Shown here: in pieces, positions 1-9,425 of the stretch
How the letters are laid out: each line of letters begins with the position of its first letter
How positions within the stretch are numbered: position 1 is the first letter of the stretch
NCBI GenBank assembly: GCA_964006375.1
Contig: OZ023269.1
Span: 65,096,029-65,160,028, forward strand
Reading direction: 5' to 3'
Source: Tillus elongatus
Lineage: Eukaryota; Arthropoda; Insecta; Coleoptera; Cleridae
DNA: 64,000 nucleotides
Notes under the pieces: generated by a model
What the model was told of the DNA's origin: nothing
The model's input: only the letters and a program-made list of their open reading frames with translations
The model's database searches: none
Made by a program: the position numbers and the translations under genes

Positions 1-100
1 GATAAAAGTCATAGACTGCGGATTTATGAAGAACGTTTTTTAAATTTTGTGTACTAATTAGTCTTATAAAATAATTATTTTTTGTCAGGTGGTTTCTTGT

Positions 101-218
101 AAAATTATTGTACTTTGTAAAAATTATAATAAACATATGTCAAACTAAAATGTTTTTATGTAAAATTATTGTTTAAAAAATTATAATAAACATATGTCTA
201 ACTAAAATGTTTTTATTA
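101..218. repeat. 61-bp tandem duplication
   Basis: Two neighbouring copies of an AT-rich unit (starting aaaattattg and ending ctaaaatgttttta) lie 61 bp apart with a few differences. They sit just beyond the 3' end of the integrase remnant, so they probably lie in the Polinton's terminal region. No terminal inverted repeat could be confirmed because the element continues out of the window. Confidence 0.6.
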
Positions 219-317
219 TTTAAGAAAAATCTATAAACTTCCTGTAAAGACTCCTTCATTTAGGTAAATAATTACATTACAAAAAATAAAACAAAGTAAG
301 TATATATTTAACGTAAA

Positions 318-1205
318 TTATAAAAAAGTATCCTTAGGTATCCAAGAATTATTTGATTTATCTAGTCCTAACCATTTTACAAATACCTTACCCTTCCTCC
401 TAATAATTATTTATATTATATATAAGTCTGGATATTTTACTTTCTGAAGTTCTTCTTCGTAGAATCCTCCTTTAATTGATTGCTTTTTTTCATCTTCAAG
501 ATAATACATGGTTGAATTTGTCACTCTCACCTTAGCTATTTTAAAAATCTCATTGGACCACTTCGGTGGTTTTTCAAAAAGTTCACGATGTTTACTTATA
601 CGAACAAAATCCCGAACACGAAATGTTTTTTTTCTTCGGATCAACTGTTTTCATATAACTGAATGCATATTTTAAAACGTTTTTCATGTTTTTTCTTAAC
701 TTCTGCCGGCTTCATACCAGTAGTGCTGTGTACTTCATTATTATAATATTAAACTTTTTTTTAAGGAGATCTAGCCATTTGTAATTTCCCTGCATGCTGA
801 ATTGCTTCCACATTAAAGTCTTCAATGGTCTGTTTACACGTTCACATATACTAGCCTTAAGATTTGTATAAGTGGCGTAATGATTTATTTGAAACTGATC
901 CATCAGGGATTTGAACTCGCGACCAAAAAACTCCATACCATTATCTGTCTGTACATTTTTGGGTTGAGTTTTCAGAGATTTTAGAATATTAGCCATAGCT
1001 TTTGCAACTTCTTTTGATGTTTTACTTTTTAATGGTTCAGCCCAGACTTGAAAAAGCATTAATTACTACTAAAATGTATTTGTACCCTTCATTGAATTTA
1101 GAATAAGGAAGCATTTCTACTAAATCTGCCTGAAACAAATCATTTAAACCCTTAACTATTATATGATGCTTTCTATAATTTCTTGTAGCGGGTTTGAAGT
1201 TCATT
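318..1205 (-). pseudogene. Polinton (Maverick) retroviral-type integrase, broken
   Basis: This is a DDE integrase of the kind that inserts Polinton DNA into chromosomes. All three catalytic residues are visible: the first Asp in QADLVEM (1112-1132), the second in TDNG, and the Glu in KASICERVNR 34 residues further on. The core (712-1059) is followed by an SH3-like stretch (411-644, with VRDFVRISK and GGFYEEELQKV) and a chromodomain-like end (about 321-400, with VKWLGL and NSWIP). The parts are in different frames. Breaks lie near 1045, in the T run at 752-760, and in the T run near 625-632, and an in-frame TAA at 411-413 cuts the chromodomain off. The element runs leftward out of the window. 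Family assignment rests on recognised motifs and is strong; activity is impossible as it stands. Confidence 0.88.
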
Positions 1206-1219
1206 CACCACTACTTCTT

Positions 1220-1429
1220 TTACATTGATAGCGGACATTTTAGGTGTAGTTCTATGGTGCAAGCGATCGCTTTGTTGTTTGGAGAATGTTCAAAATAAAA
1301 TGTATCTCCTGATTTTATCTTCACACCAACTAATTTTTTAGGAGATATTTTTGTATTATTTAGAAATATAATAACTTCAGTTGATGGATTTAAATAAATT
1401 TTTTCAATTTCCGCAGCGTAGTCAAACAA
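1220..1429 (-). CDS. Unrecognised small ORF in the Polinton
   Basis: A 69-residue open frame between the integrase remnant and the next Polinton gene, on the same strand. I do not recognise it. It is mixed hydrophobic and charged, with no signal peptide, membrane segment or zinc motif. It might be an eroded piece of a Polinton accessory protein, or the eroded N-terminal zinc-binding part of the integrase region, or chance. The upstream DNA reads on in another frame without a clear start, which fits decay. Confidence 0.3.
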   Translation of the reverse strand: MFDYAAEIEKIYLNPSTEVIIFLNNTKISPKKLVGVKIKSGDTFYFEHSPNNKAIACTIELHLKCPLSM

Positions 1430-1610
1430 TATTGCATAGGATTCATTATTTAAATACCATCTATGGATGTTTTTATCGATTGAGTTATATCCATTATGTA
1501 GTAAAATTATTTTTTATTGTAGTTTTAAATTGAGGATTCTGTTTATTATTCTACCAAATTTGTCTGAAGTCATATTGAGACTGATAAAGCGATGACAATT
1601 AATTATTATT

Positions 1611-2571
1611 TTATACTATTATACGAGTTTCCTGTAATTCCTTAATCAGGGAAACTATCTCATTGTGGTTGCCGTTATTACCAGCATTTTGAGCCGCAAT
1701 TAGAAGTCTTAGTCTATCAACTAATTCATTAGGGTGATCCCAGTGTATAAAGTTTATTGGATTTTTGTTCCATTTCATAAAACCCTTTCCCGATCGCAAA
1801 TCATACACTCTACTAGGAAATGAACCCGAGCGTGGTCTCTGTCCAGGAGGTTTAATTACAGAAGTATATTTCTTCGAGGGATTACCTATTTTGAGGTTAT
1901 TTGCATCATAATTTCGTCAGGGAGCATTTGTTCTTTCTAAAATATGAAGATAATCTTTATGTTCTGCTACTTTATATGGTGCTGGATTCTTTTTAAATAA
2001 TAACTCGTACAATCCTGTTGTTCCTTTATATCTGACACCTTTTACAACAATATCTTCGTTATCAAAATTAATTTCAGAGTCTCCAATATAAAATTTATCT
2101 GAAAGTAGGTCATGCCTAATCCCATGCGTATGATCAAAGGCATCATCGGAATCCCGTATCATTGCTTCTATGTATTGTCGAGGTAGTGGAGCAAATTGGT
2201 TCAAATATATCTCAAAAGAAGGTTCACTGAGCAGTCTTTGTAGTGCTGCTGCGCTAATTTCAGCGGGAGGCTCCGGTTCTTGTTCAGGTTTTGCAATAAA
2301 TACCTCTTCACTTAACGGCTCTTCTTGAAATAAGCGACACTGTCTCATATTTCACGGACGTTTTTTCTGGCTTGTTAAATTCTTCTTCTTTTACTTTGCA
2401 TGCATTTTCTTCCAGTTTAATATCTGAAAGTATCTTTTTTAAGCGTTCTGTAATAGGTTTTAATTCTTCCTCTCTCTGAATGGCAGATTCTACATCACAT
2501 TTTAGACTTTGCAACTTTTGTTTAAATGCTTTTCTTGTTTTAATTAGTTGTCTTGCAACTGTTTGATCCAT
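1611..2571 (-). pseudogene. Conserved Polinton-associated protein, two frameshifts
   Basis: Three consecutive frames form one gene. The N-terminal part (2571 to about 2350) is charged and Lys/Glu-rich, probably a coiled coil (about 80 residues). The middle (2348 to 1917) has an acidic, Pro/Glu-rich stretch and then a conserved block with DHTHGIRHD, FYIGDSEI and KGTTGLYELLFKK. The last part (about 1907 to 1611) contains YDLRSGKGF and a helical end. Frameshifts fall near 2345 and 1912. From memory this block is widespread in arthropod Polintons and resembles a domain of unknown function (possibly DUF8207); that name needs a profile search. Function is unknown. Its place between integrase and packaging ATPase supports it being a normal Polinton gene. 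Confidence 0.7.
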
Positions 2572-2616
2572 GTTTGCGTTGTCAATGGTTAATTAATACT
2601 AAAACTTTTTTCATCC

Positions 2617-3288
2617 TTACGGATAAATATAGGCATCAAATCCTTTTCTGTATCTGCCAGCCTGGAATGGAAATTCTTTATTTATAAGCAAAAATCCGAA
2701 TTTACCTTTCCAACAATAACAACATATATCTTTAAATTTCTGAAATGTCATATCAACATTAACGTGATCATCATAAATATGTTTCAGATTAGTATTATCT
2801 TGTTTAAATATTACAAGCAAATTTGCATTATCTCTAATTAATTGTTTTGGAATTGAGGAATAAGTTTGACAGATAAAAACAATCTGCATTGTTATGGCGG
2901 CCGAAGCAAAAATAATCTCATAATGCTTTGATTGCAGCAAACAATATCATCAAATATTATTATTGAATTTGACTTTATCTGGTCAGGGGGAACTATGTCA
3001 TCACCGTTTTCATATTCAAAATATCCTATATCTGTAATAGGTTGCAAAAGATGTTTGAGATAGTTATATTTGGGTTGGTTAAGTGACTTGGAAATGTTTT
3101 CAAAACGTAATCCATTCGGATGTTCTAAGAGCGTAACCATTACATTTGTTTTTCCACAACCGGATGTTCCAACCAACAGACCTCTTTTACATTCACTACC
3201 CAATAAAGTACCGTGTCGGCTGCACTTTTCTGCTAAAGAAATGGCATCGTGATCCTGGCAACTTTAATGCTTGTTGCGTCACTCTCAT
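2617..3288 (-). pseudogene. Polinton genome-packaging ATPase (FtsK/HerA, A32-like), broken
   Basis: P-loop ATPase of the FtsK-HerA superfamily, which in Polintons and related viruses is thought to drive DNA into capsids. Walker A reads GTSGCGKTN, followed by VMVTLLEHP; Walker B reads SIIIFDDIV (hydrophobic strand plus DD). The distal part has QTYSSIPKQLIRDNANLL and DDHV, conserved in this family. Start chosen at the ATG complementary to 3286-3288 (MRVTQQALKLPG). Breaks: one shift between that start and the Walker A frame, and another near 2935 just after Walker B, so the gene reads in three frames. The neighbouring capsid and protease genes are divergent on the plus strand, about 225 bp away. 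Confidence 0.87.
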
Positions 3289-3512
3289 TTTATTTATGAC
3301 AAATGGTTTAAATTAAGTAAATTAAATGTATTTATAGATTACAAAACCAAACTTCAAGAGTATATATAGCCGAATAGTTTCATAAGTCAATCATACTTGT
3401 ATTATTTTTCAATCTAATCACACAATATGAAGTTAAGACGTTTGTTGGCACTGGCACTTTGTAGAAAAGGTAAATTATTAAAAAAAAAGGAAGAGGTTTA
3501 TCTTTTTCCAAA

Positions 3513-3788
3513 ATGCCTTTCGGCATTAAAGGAAAACATAAAAAATCGAAACGTAGTAAGAAAAGTAGAATAATACGTGCTCCCCAAATTGGTGGCTTTT
3601 TACCTTTCTTGCTACCTGCTTTGGGAGCGTTAGGTGCATTAGCCGGAGGCGGCGCCAATATAGCGAAAACCGTAGTTGATGCCAAGAATGCTGCAAAGGT
3701 ATTACAAGAAGCAAAACGTCATAATATGGAGCTTGAAAAAGTTGCCAGATCATCTAAAGGTTCTGGGTTATTTTTAAACCTGCACTAA
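3513..3788 (+). CDS. Capsid-core-like protein with Gly/Ala hydrophobic segment (Polinton)
   Basis: A 91-residue ORF starting at ATG 3513. Residues 5-22 are strongly basic (KGKHKKSKRSKK), followed by a hydrophobic Gly/Ala/Leu segment (GGFLPFLLPALGALGALAGG, about residues 27-46), then a helical Ala/Lys region. This pattern is typical of the DNA-binding or membrane-active precursor (pX-like) found in Polintons just upstream of the protease. The frame is lost around the GSGLFL stretch near 3770. In another frame the sequence runs through a TAA into the protease at about 3805, so the two were probably one ORF, as I recall for many Polintons. The role is inferred from position and composition. Confidence 0.6.
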   Translation: MPFGIKGKHKKSKRSKKSRIIRAPQIGGFLPFLLPALGALGALAGGGANIAKTVVDAKNAAKVLQEAKRHNMELEKVARSSKGSGLFLNLH

Positions 3789-3799
3789 AATAACTTCCG

Positions 3800-4164
3800 A
3801 TAAAACTACCATCGCGACCTTTGACGAATGTTGATTTACTAAAGTTTGCAAATTTGTTAAAGATTAAAAAAAATCTGGGAGTATACATGAGAGACAATCT
3901 ACCAATCAAAATTAAAAACAAGTCTGGCATTATTAATCTTGACAGTAAACAGGGTAGTGGAACTCATTGGACCGCATATGTAAAGAAAAAAGCACATAAA
4001 TTATTTCGATAGTTATGGAAACTTACCCCCCAGCGATGTAGTTAATTATTTTTTTAGTGGTGGGTATAATAACACAATCACTTATAATTATCAAAGGGAG
4101 CAAAGTCCCAATTCTTTTAGGTGTGGTCACCTGTGTTTGAAATTTCTATATAACACACAGTAAT
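3800..4164 (+). pseudogene. Adenain-like cysteine protease of Polinton, frameshifted
   Basis: Adenovirus-type maturation protease, expected to process capsid proteins. The first part has LTNVDLLKFANLL, MRDNLP and GTHWTAYVKK, where the His of GTHW is the catalytic His. A frameshift near 3999 moves to the frame with NYFDSYGNLPP (acidic residue of the triad) and then FRCGHLCLKFLY, whose first Cys is the likely nucleophile, ending at TAA 4162-4164. Length of about 120 residues fits the Polinton protease. All catalytic residues survive, but in two frames. It lies between the capsid-core-like ORF and the minor capsid gene, the usual morphogenesis block. Confidence 0.87.
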
Positions 4165-4190
4165 CTCTGCTGTATTGCCAGTTGTGTAAC

Positions 4191-4879
4191 ATGTCTTACG
4201 CTTTTACATTTTCGGGAAAGGAATCTGTGCTTAGCGCAGATTTTAATCCTCCAATATTTCTAGATGACAATTCACAATATGTGATTGGTCTAACAAATTT
4301 CGAGACTTTCAATGTTATCCATAATATTGATGAAACCAACAATAAATTTTTCTATGGCACTGAACATGGTACAATTCCACCAGGTTCTTATGACATTTCA
4401 GATATACATCAGTATTTACAGAAAAACATGAAAAAAGAAACTTTAGAACTCGAAGCGAATAATAATACATTAAAAACAATTTTAAAATGTAGTAGAGATA
4501 TTGATTTTTCAAAAGCCAATTCCATCGGTAAACTCTTAGGATTTAGTAATAAGCTTTTAAAGGCGAATTTAGTTCATGAATCAGAAAATCCAGTTAAAAT
4601 TATTAAAGTAAATGCTTTATGTATTGACTGCAACATATTTTCTGGTTCGTATAATAATGGTAAGTTCGTATAATAATGGTTCATACAATACATCAGTTTT
4701 TTCCCACTGTACCTCCTGGATATAAAATAGTGGAAACGCCTCAAAACATCATTTACTTTCCAGTTACCGTTAAGACCATTACAAATATAACCATTAAGGT
4801 GCTTGATCAAGACGGAAATTTAATAAATTTTAGGGGTGAAACGGTTACAGTGAAGGTGCATTTAAAAAAAGATATATAA
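4191..4879 (+). pseudogene. Polinton minor capsid (penton-like, single jelly-roll) protein
   Basis: Start taken at ATG 4191 (MSYAFTFSGKES). Conserved stretches of the Polinton minor capsid follow: DFNPPIFLDDNSQYVIGLTN, DETNNKFFYG, IPPGSYDISDIHQYL, then in the second frame HTIHQFFPTVPPGYKIVE and LDQDGNLINFRGE. These define the penton-like vertex protein. The only break is at 4645-4679, where a 19-bp stretch is directly duplicated, shifting the frame and making a TAA; without the extra copy the frame would be open. Total length of about 225 residues fits the family. It follows the protease and precedes the major capsid gene on the same strand. Confidence 0.85.
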
Positions 4880-5030
4880 ATGGTTGTGAGATATAATGCT
4901 TTATATCTACCCTCTTGGTTGCCAGAGTATAAAAATAAAACCTTCAGAAAAAATTCAGTATTCTAAATAGGCCTAAGCAATTAACACCTTCCAACCGACA
5001 ATTCTCACAATCACTTGGTTTTCAAGTAAA

Positions 5031-6258
5031 ATGAATATTCTTGACATTGCACAAAAAGTAGTTGTAGATGATTCTGTTGTAGATTACCAGTACCATACCT
5101 ACCAGGCATGTACATCTTCACAATTTGATTATAACGATGAACAGCGGATCACTGTTCAAGAACTAGATGCATATACACTTCCTTCTGACAGCTTTTTGTA
5201 CATTGAAGGTAAATTAACCAAAAAAGATGGTACAGTGTCGAACAATTTGTTTTTTATTAGCAATGCAATAGCTTTTCTTTTTAGAGAAATTCGTTATGAA
5301 CTGAACGGTGTAGTAGTAGATTCCACACGCAATGTAGGACTTGCTTCAGCAATGAAAAATTATGTTTCATTAAATTCTAACGAAAGCATAAAACTTCAAA
5401 ACGCAGGTTGGTTTCCTAAAAGCGAAAAACGCACAGATGATTGTATCAAAGTCGATGCGAATGGAAATTTTAATGGTTGTATTCCATGTTCCCACATTGG
5501 AATTTTTCGAAGATTATCGCAAAATTATAATGAATATAAAACAAGAATTAATCCTTATTAGAAGTAGTAACCTACATTGATGATCCTGCAGCTCCCACCC
5601 CTACAGTAGATGAGCTTAAAGTTACAATTGAGAAGGTGTCGTGGAAAGTTCCCCATGTTACTGTTTCTCTCGCACAGCAGTTACAGCTTTCCAGGCATAT
5701 TCAAAAGGGGGTGGAAATTACATTAGCCTTTCGAAGTTGGGAGTTAATAGAATACCCAGCTCTTCCAGAAACATCTAGACATACTTGGCCAGTTAAGACC
5801 ACTACAAAACTTGAATCACCACGCCATATTCTTATAGGATTTCAACTGATAAAAAAGGAAAGCTTTTAAAAGATATGAGTAAATTTGATAATTGTAACCT
5901 AAGAAGTTTTAGAGCTTTTCTAAACACTGAAAGGTATCCTTACTAGGACCTCAACTTAAATATTCTGGAAAATATATACGCCTCACTTTACGAAATGTTT
6001 TCAAAATTTCGACAATCTTATTATCAGAAAGAAAATCAACCCCTTTTCACACCAACTGAATTTGCAAAATTAGCGCCTTTAGTATAGTATATTGATTGCT
6101 CCCGACGAAAGGATAGCATTCAATCAGGGTCGGTTGTAGTGAGACTTGAATTCGAAACAAATGCAAACATACCACATAACACATCCGCATACTGTTTAAT
6201 TTGGCATGATAAACTATTTACTTACAATCCCCTGACGAAAATCGTAAGACAAATTTAA
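5031..6258 (+). pseudogene. Polinton major capsid protein (double jelly-roll), broken
   Basis: Starts at ATG 5031 (MNILDIAQKV). The first 176 residues contain LPSDSFLYIEGKL and FLFREIRYELNGVVVD, typical of the N-terminal jelly roll of the Polinton major capsid. After a frameshift near 5550 the gene continues with the VSWKVPHVTVS region and FRSWELIEYPALP (5636-5869). After another shift it reaches FDNCNLRSFRAFLN, then passes in-frame TAG codons at 5944-5946 and 6085-6087, and ends at TAA 6256-6258 after SAYCLIWHDKL. Total length of about 405 residues is near the family size. The order protease, minor capsid, major capsid is the expected one. Identification is by motif; the gene cannot make a full protein. 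Confidence 0.85.
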
Positions 6259-6271
6259 TTATACTATTTAA

Positions 6272-6454
6272 GCTAAATGCACTCCTTTGCCTATTTCAAC
6301 CTCTGTTTATACCTCAACGTTGAGGTATAAACAACAACTCAGTGCTCATTTAAAAAAACTAAAAGAACTCAAAAAAGTGATTTTCTTTTACGACATGAAG
6401 AAAAAATGTATAAATGCTTTTCAAATCTATCATTGTAAACTATGGTACTCGTAA
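6272..6454 (+). CDS. Small Lys-rich ORF after the major capsid gene
   Basis: An open frame from just after the TAA at 6269 to the TAA at 6452-6454, overlapping the next ORF by 13 bp. It reads as a plausible protein (VYTSTLRYKQQLSAHLKKLK then KKVIFFYD), basic and helical with a Tyr/Cys-rich end. No ATG opens it, so it may be the 3' remnant of a gene whose start was lost. The first part lies over a perfect 28-bp palindrome. I do not recognise the family. Confidence 0.35.
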   Translation, partial: AKCTPLPISTSVYTSTLRYKQQLSAHLKKLKELKKVIFFYDMKKKCINAFQIYHCKLWYS

Positions 6455-6888
6455 TTGACATTCAAGGTTTGAAACTGGAAAATAATAAATTTCTTCCAAA
6501 AGAACTTGCATCGTTTGATGGTTCCAAGATCTGTCACTATGTTTTTAAAGCACCATTTAGTCTGGATTATTTACCTCAAAATTTACAAGTGCAGATGAAA
6601 TGGTTAATAAACCATCATCATTGTATTGATTGGAAATCAGGTTTTACACCAGTACACAATTTTGCTACAATAATCAAACATCTTACAAGCAACACCAACG
6701 TCGTTTATGTGAAAGGAAAGGAGAAAGCTGATTATGTAAAAAAATATTCATCAGCACTCGTTTTGGAATTAGATGAACAACCCGCACTTCAAGCATCTAC
6801 ACCTTCTTGCATTTATCATTTAAACAATCATTGCGTTTGCTCCCTTACTAATGTATACTTTTTATTTAACAATCATGTTATGAATTAA
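6442..6888 (+). CDS. Polinton-associated protein of unknown function
   Basis: A 148-residue ORF beginning MVLVIDIQGLKLENNKFLPK. The start (VIDIQG.....FLPKELA) and the middle block VVYVKGKEKADYVKKY resemble a protein family I remember as common in arthropod genomes near or in Polintons. The leading Asp in a beta strand followed by PKE suggests an RNase H-like or exonuclease-like fold, but I cannot prove that. The C-terminus carries Cys and His residues (CIYHLNNHCVCSL) that could bind metal. The ORF is uninterrupted, unlike its neighbours. An AATAAA lies 15-20 bp after the stop. It is the last recognisable Polinton gene. Confidence 0.5.
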   Translation: MVLVIDIQGLKLENNKFLPKELASFDGSKICHYVFKAPFSLDYLPQNLQVQMKWLINHHHCIDWKSGFTPVHNFATIIKHLTSNTNVVYVKGKEKADYVKKYSSALVLELDEQPALQASTPSCIYHLNNHCVCSLTNVYFLFNNHVMN

Positions 6889-7010
6889 GTTTTGTATTGT
6901 AAAAAATAAAACTAGTTAAAATATATTGTTTTTTTTAATTTATTTATTTAAAGCGATGTATAGCAATACAATGTCTTATTACATTTCTTTTATTCTATAA
7001 ATTTAAAATG

Positions 7011-7332
7011 GAACATAATGCCTAAGTATGTGTTCAATTTTTCGATTTTGCATATAAGCTTTGTATGATAGAACAAAAAACTCTTTTGTACAGTTACCAC
7101 TTAAATATATGTTGCACAATTCATACAAATATGAACTGGTTCAGTCATCTCCTTCAGACTTAAATTTTTCATCACCAGCTATGTTTCTTATTTTACAGAC
7201 AATTATTCTAAACTTCTCTTCTAGCTCATCACTATCTATGTTTTCACACTGACATTTACTGTTCACATTTCCCATCATATTAAATTGTTTATACTGCACC
7301 GACATTGACTGTGGCTTCTTAACTACTGACAC
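7011..7332 (-). other. Unidentified coding-like fragment
   Basis: On the minus strand 63 residues are open (7332 to 7141; CQCENIDSDELEEKFRIIVC), and after a single TGA the same frame continues with SYLYELCNIYLSGNC and AYMQNRKIEHILRHYVPF. Charged helical composition and continuity through the stop look like an eroded protein, perhaps of the Polinton or of another element. No family recognised. Confidence 0.3.
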
Positions 7333-7430
7333 TACTCACTGTTTCCAATATTCCCAGCTGGACCCATTCTTAAACAACTACACACAAAGGTCACTTCGGT
7401 CGGCTGCCTACACTGTTCTGCAGATATATA

Positions 7431-7712
7431 TTATATTCGCCTGTTACAATGTGCACTACTATGCACATGATATTTTACGATGACACTTTTGTCACGCAAA
7501 GTAAACACTGCATACCTAGCTCCTACCAGGCAATCTCCGCAAACTATGGAACCCATAAAAGGATCCCCAATAAAATAAAATTTATGGCATTTTTCTTCAC
7601 CCACTTCGACAACCCTAAGGTGTGCCTCCATTAATGCCACAGCTTGAATATGGCGATTTTGCAAATCACTCCCTAATTTAACACATATCGCTGGCGAATA
7701 TTTGCAGTGTCG
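7431..7712 (-). other. Unidentified coding-like fragment
   Basis: Minus-strand frame running from about 7712 (YSPAICVKLGSD) into LQNRHIQAVALMEAHLRVVE and FYFIGDPFMGSIVCGDCL, ending near 7434. The composition is unlike the AT-rich noise around it. It could be an eroded exon or transposon ORF. I recognise no family. Confidence 0.3.
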
Positions 7713-7889
7713 CGTAAACTGTCCCAGTTAATCAAAAAATTGTGATCAGACATTGTATTCCTACTACTTTACACCGAATTATAAATAAACTCGAACTCGT
7801 ATATAGAGGGTTCTAATAATATTAATTGCCTGAGATATCTCCTGTACATATATAAAACAAATTTCAAGGATAAATTTGTAACCTTGAAC

Positions 7890-8082
7890 GTGTCTATGAC
7901 CATGAAAATGTGGCTGGCCTTGACCTTGAAAAAATGCATCGCTGGCCTTGTCCTTGGGAAAAATACCCTTGGCCTTGATAAATACCTCTGGCCCTGACCT
8001 TGGAAAAATATCGTTGGTCACGAGTTTGAGAAAATACTTCTGGCCGTGACCTTGAAAATATCTCCTCCGCCGCTCAAGGTCG
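7890..8082 (-). repeat. Degenerate ~26-bp tandem repeat rich in TGACCTTGA
   Basis: Five to six imperfect units based on tggccttgaccttgaaaaa with spacing of about 19-29 bp. On the minus strand they present TCAAGGTCA-like motifs (7921-7929, 7995-8003, 8047-8055; plus-strand TCAAGGTCG at 8074-8082). Confidence 0.6.
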
Positions 8083-8106
8083 TTCCAGAACAGACATTAT
8101 CGCTAC

Positions 8107-8192
8107 TTATATATATATATATATACATATAAAAATTGAAACTGACCCCGGACATGGGTTCTAGGGGTCCTAGTTCGCGCTCATTTAATACT
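8107..8192 (+). repeat. TA-core dispersed repeat, right-end fragment
   Basis: A short TA run followed by the hallmark block aaactgaccccgga and gggttctaggggtcctag that flanks the TA arrays elsewhere in the window (for example 37860, 40785). It ends abruptly where the LINE fragment begins. Confidence 0.65.
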
Positions 8193-8194
8193 AT

Positions 8195-8710
8195 GTTTTG
8201 TAACTTACGTAACACACAAACAATACAAAATATGTTCTTGATTTATAACTCACTGGTGGAATCTCTCCTAAGTTATGGCATAATTTGCTGGGTTGCATGT
8301 TATGAAAACACTATCCAGCGTTCAGGTTACATAAAACTTTATTTTAAGAGTTGTACTAAACAAAGAATATAATTACAGTACGGATCTACTCTACAATAAT
8401 CAACACAATACGGTACTGGATTTAAGAGGTATATTTGTATTAAACACCCAAAAATTTGTACATAAAAAATATAACTTAATGAGAGGATTAGCCATGATTA
8501 TGAAAAGTACAGTTAATGAAAACTTAATTTTTCCAAGACTGACGGTAAATGCTTCTTGGGGATGAATTATTTATTATGGCCCTAAATTTTATAACATGTC
8601 TGCACACGTTAGAATGCTTAAAAAAAATGTAAGAGAAGTAAAGAATGTCTATTACTTAACCAGTTAACTCTGACAGATGCTCAAGTAATAAAATAAAATA
8701 AAATTTAATG
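8195..8710 (+). pseudogene. 3' end of a CR1/Jockey-type LINE reverse transcriptase
   Basis: The frame contains VFLIYNSLVESLLSYGIICW, the conserved end of the reverse transcriptase thumb region in CR1/Jockey-like LINEs, then the family's C-terminal tail after a shift (VVLNKEYNYSTDLLY, LDLRGIFVLNTQKF, MRGLAMIMKS). It closes in an A-rich tail with AATAAAATAAAATAAAA at about 8690-8705. It is 5'-truncated, with no endonuclease or catalytic RT motifs, and contains several stops. The RT scrap at 34960-35240 may come from the same class. Confidence 0.65.
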
Positions 8711-9264
8711 GGAAAAATTCTGGAGTGGGTCTGTGTATGAATGTAGGTGTGCGCGCCCGCGTGGGTGCGTGCGTGCCTGATTATGACAACGTGTGTGAGC
8801 ATAGTCCTGTATTGAAGCTGCCGCTCAAATTGTGGCACCTTTTTGGGGTTGCCACAGATGAAAAGCACCGAATGATATGCATTCCTCGAAAAAAATATGT
8901 GCGTCATGATTCTTCATCGCACCACGGACGTGTAACTACATTCAGAAGGTGACTTCCTCGATCCCTTCAGAAATACTTAACAGTTTCATATTTTTTTGTG
9001 TGAGTTGCCACTTGTGGGTCCCGTGCACACATGTCATAAACCAACTTGTGACTACTCAGGAAAGACTGATTCCAGCGCACCCTTCAGTATACACTCTAAA
9101 GCTGATTTAAAACGAATTTGAAGCCGTGGGCAAATCCTAGCTTGTATCACAATAAAGAGTAACTCATAAGTTTCTTACTTTAAAGGGAGGCTGATTTGGA
9201 GGAATGTTGTAAATAGAAACCAGATGTTTTCAGTGCCCATTGTATATGCTGTATCTGCCTTGTT

Positions 9265-9425
9265 TGATACACTTGAAATGTGTTGTGGTGATTTGGGTTC
9301 TGCAAGTGTGCTTACTCCTAGTTTTGACAAATACATTTGGAGAACCCAAATCACTTCAACAAATATAAAAAATCTGACGATTGTTTCACTAACCAAGTTA
9401 GCGTCATCCGGAGGATGAATAATTC
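9265..9425 (-). mobile_element. Penelope-like LTR remnant with decayed hammerhead
   Basis: Two short pieces of the terminal repeat seen at 49.4-56.3 kb lie head to head: plus-orientation gatttgggttctgcaagtgt (about 9289-9310) and minus-orientation sequence from ggagaacccaaatcac onward (about 9340-9420). The minus copy includes the hammerhead core, but CTGATGA has become CGGATGA, so catalysis is unlikely. Confidence 0.7.

Noticed and set aside
1020..1065. Loss of an integrase catalytic Asp at the VVINAFS strand (Asn instead of Asp)
   Set aside because: That position is not catalytic in retroviral-type integrases; the first catalytic Asp is in QADLVEM and is present.
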